Assembly: GCA_021790375.1 (NCBI GenBank) | Contig: JAJYEB010000138.1 | Location: 1-5,678, forward strand | Source of the DNA: Chloroflexota bacterium | GTDB taxonomy: Bacteria > Chloroflexota > Limnocylindria > Limnocylindrales > CSP1-4 | Direction: 5' to 3' | DNA length: 5,678 nt | Shown here: positions 5,273-5,678 of the stretch, piece after piece | How the letters are laid out: the number at the start of each line of letters is the position of its first letter | How positions within the stretch are numbered: position 1 is the stretch's first letter | The notes under the pieces: model-generated | What the model was told of the DNA's origin: nothing | Database searches by the model: none | What the model saw: only the letters and a program-made list of their open reading frames with translations | Made by a program: the position numbers and the translations under genes

Positions 5273-5678
<406 letters not shown>

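Overview
The window is GC-rich throughout, with G or C at most third codon positions and GTG starts beside ATG. That is typical of a high-GC soil or freshwater bacterium. The E2 and LipA sequence styles and the run of small DinB and DUF1801 genes would fit Chloroflexota or Actinomycetota. This placement is inference from sequence style only and is not tested by a tree.

Left third, plus strand: the C-terminal part of a 2-oxo acid dehydrogenase E2 acyltransferase (1-987, cut at its 5' end) is followed after 4 bases by lipoyl synthase LipA (992-2068). E2 carries a lipoyl group on its (off-window) N-terminal domain and LipA inserts the sulfurs of that cofactor, so this is a functionally coherent operon end.

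Middle: 2069-2584 is a convergent intergenic region of about 515 bases with no convincing gene. It holds a GC-rich dyad just after lipA and two unrelated tandem arrays that both have an 18-base period: 2143-2232 (degenerate) and 2484-2573 (nearly perfect, ending 11 bases from the downstream gene's stop codon).

Right two thirds, minus strand, in transcription order: the C-terminal half of a polar amino acid ABC transporter ATPase (5678-5273, cut at its 5' end); an HpcH/HpaI-family aldolase 6 bases downstream (5266-4433); a perfect 12-base-pair hairpin (4405-4430); a small membrane-anchored protein of unknown function (4382-3774); about 280 bases of spacer with a dyad and a weak promoter candidate; then a two-gene unit of a DinB-family protein (3489-2980) and a DUF1801/YdhG-family protein (2950-2585), each with a clear Shine-Dalgarno sequence.

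Most of the window is ordinary metabolic and housekeeping sequence. I see no convincing new multi-gene system. The points most worth a second look are the paired 18-base-period arrays, the hairpin between the aldolase and the unknown membrane protein, and that unknown protein itself.
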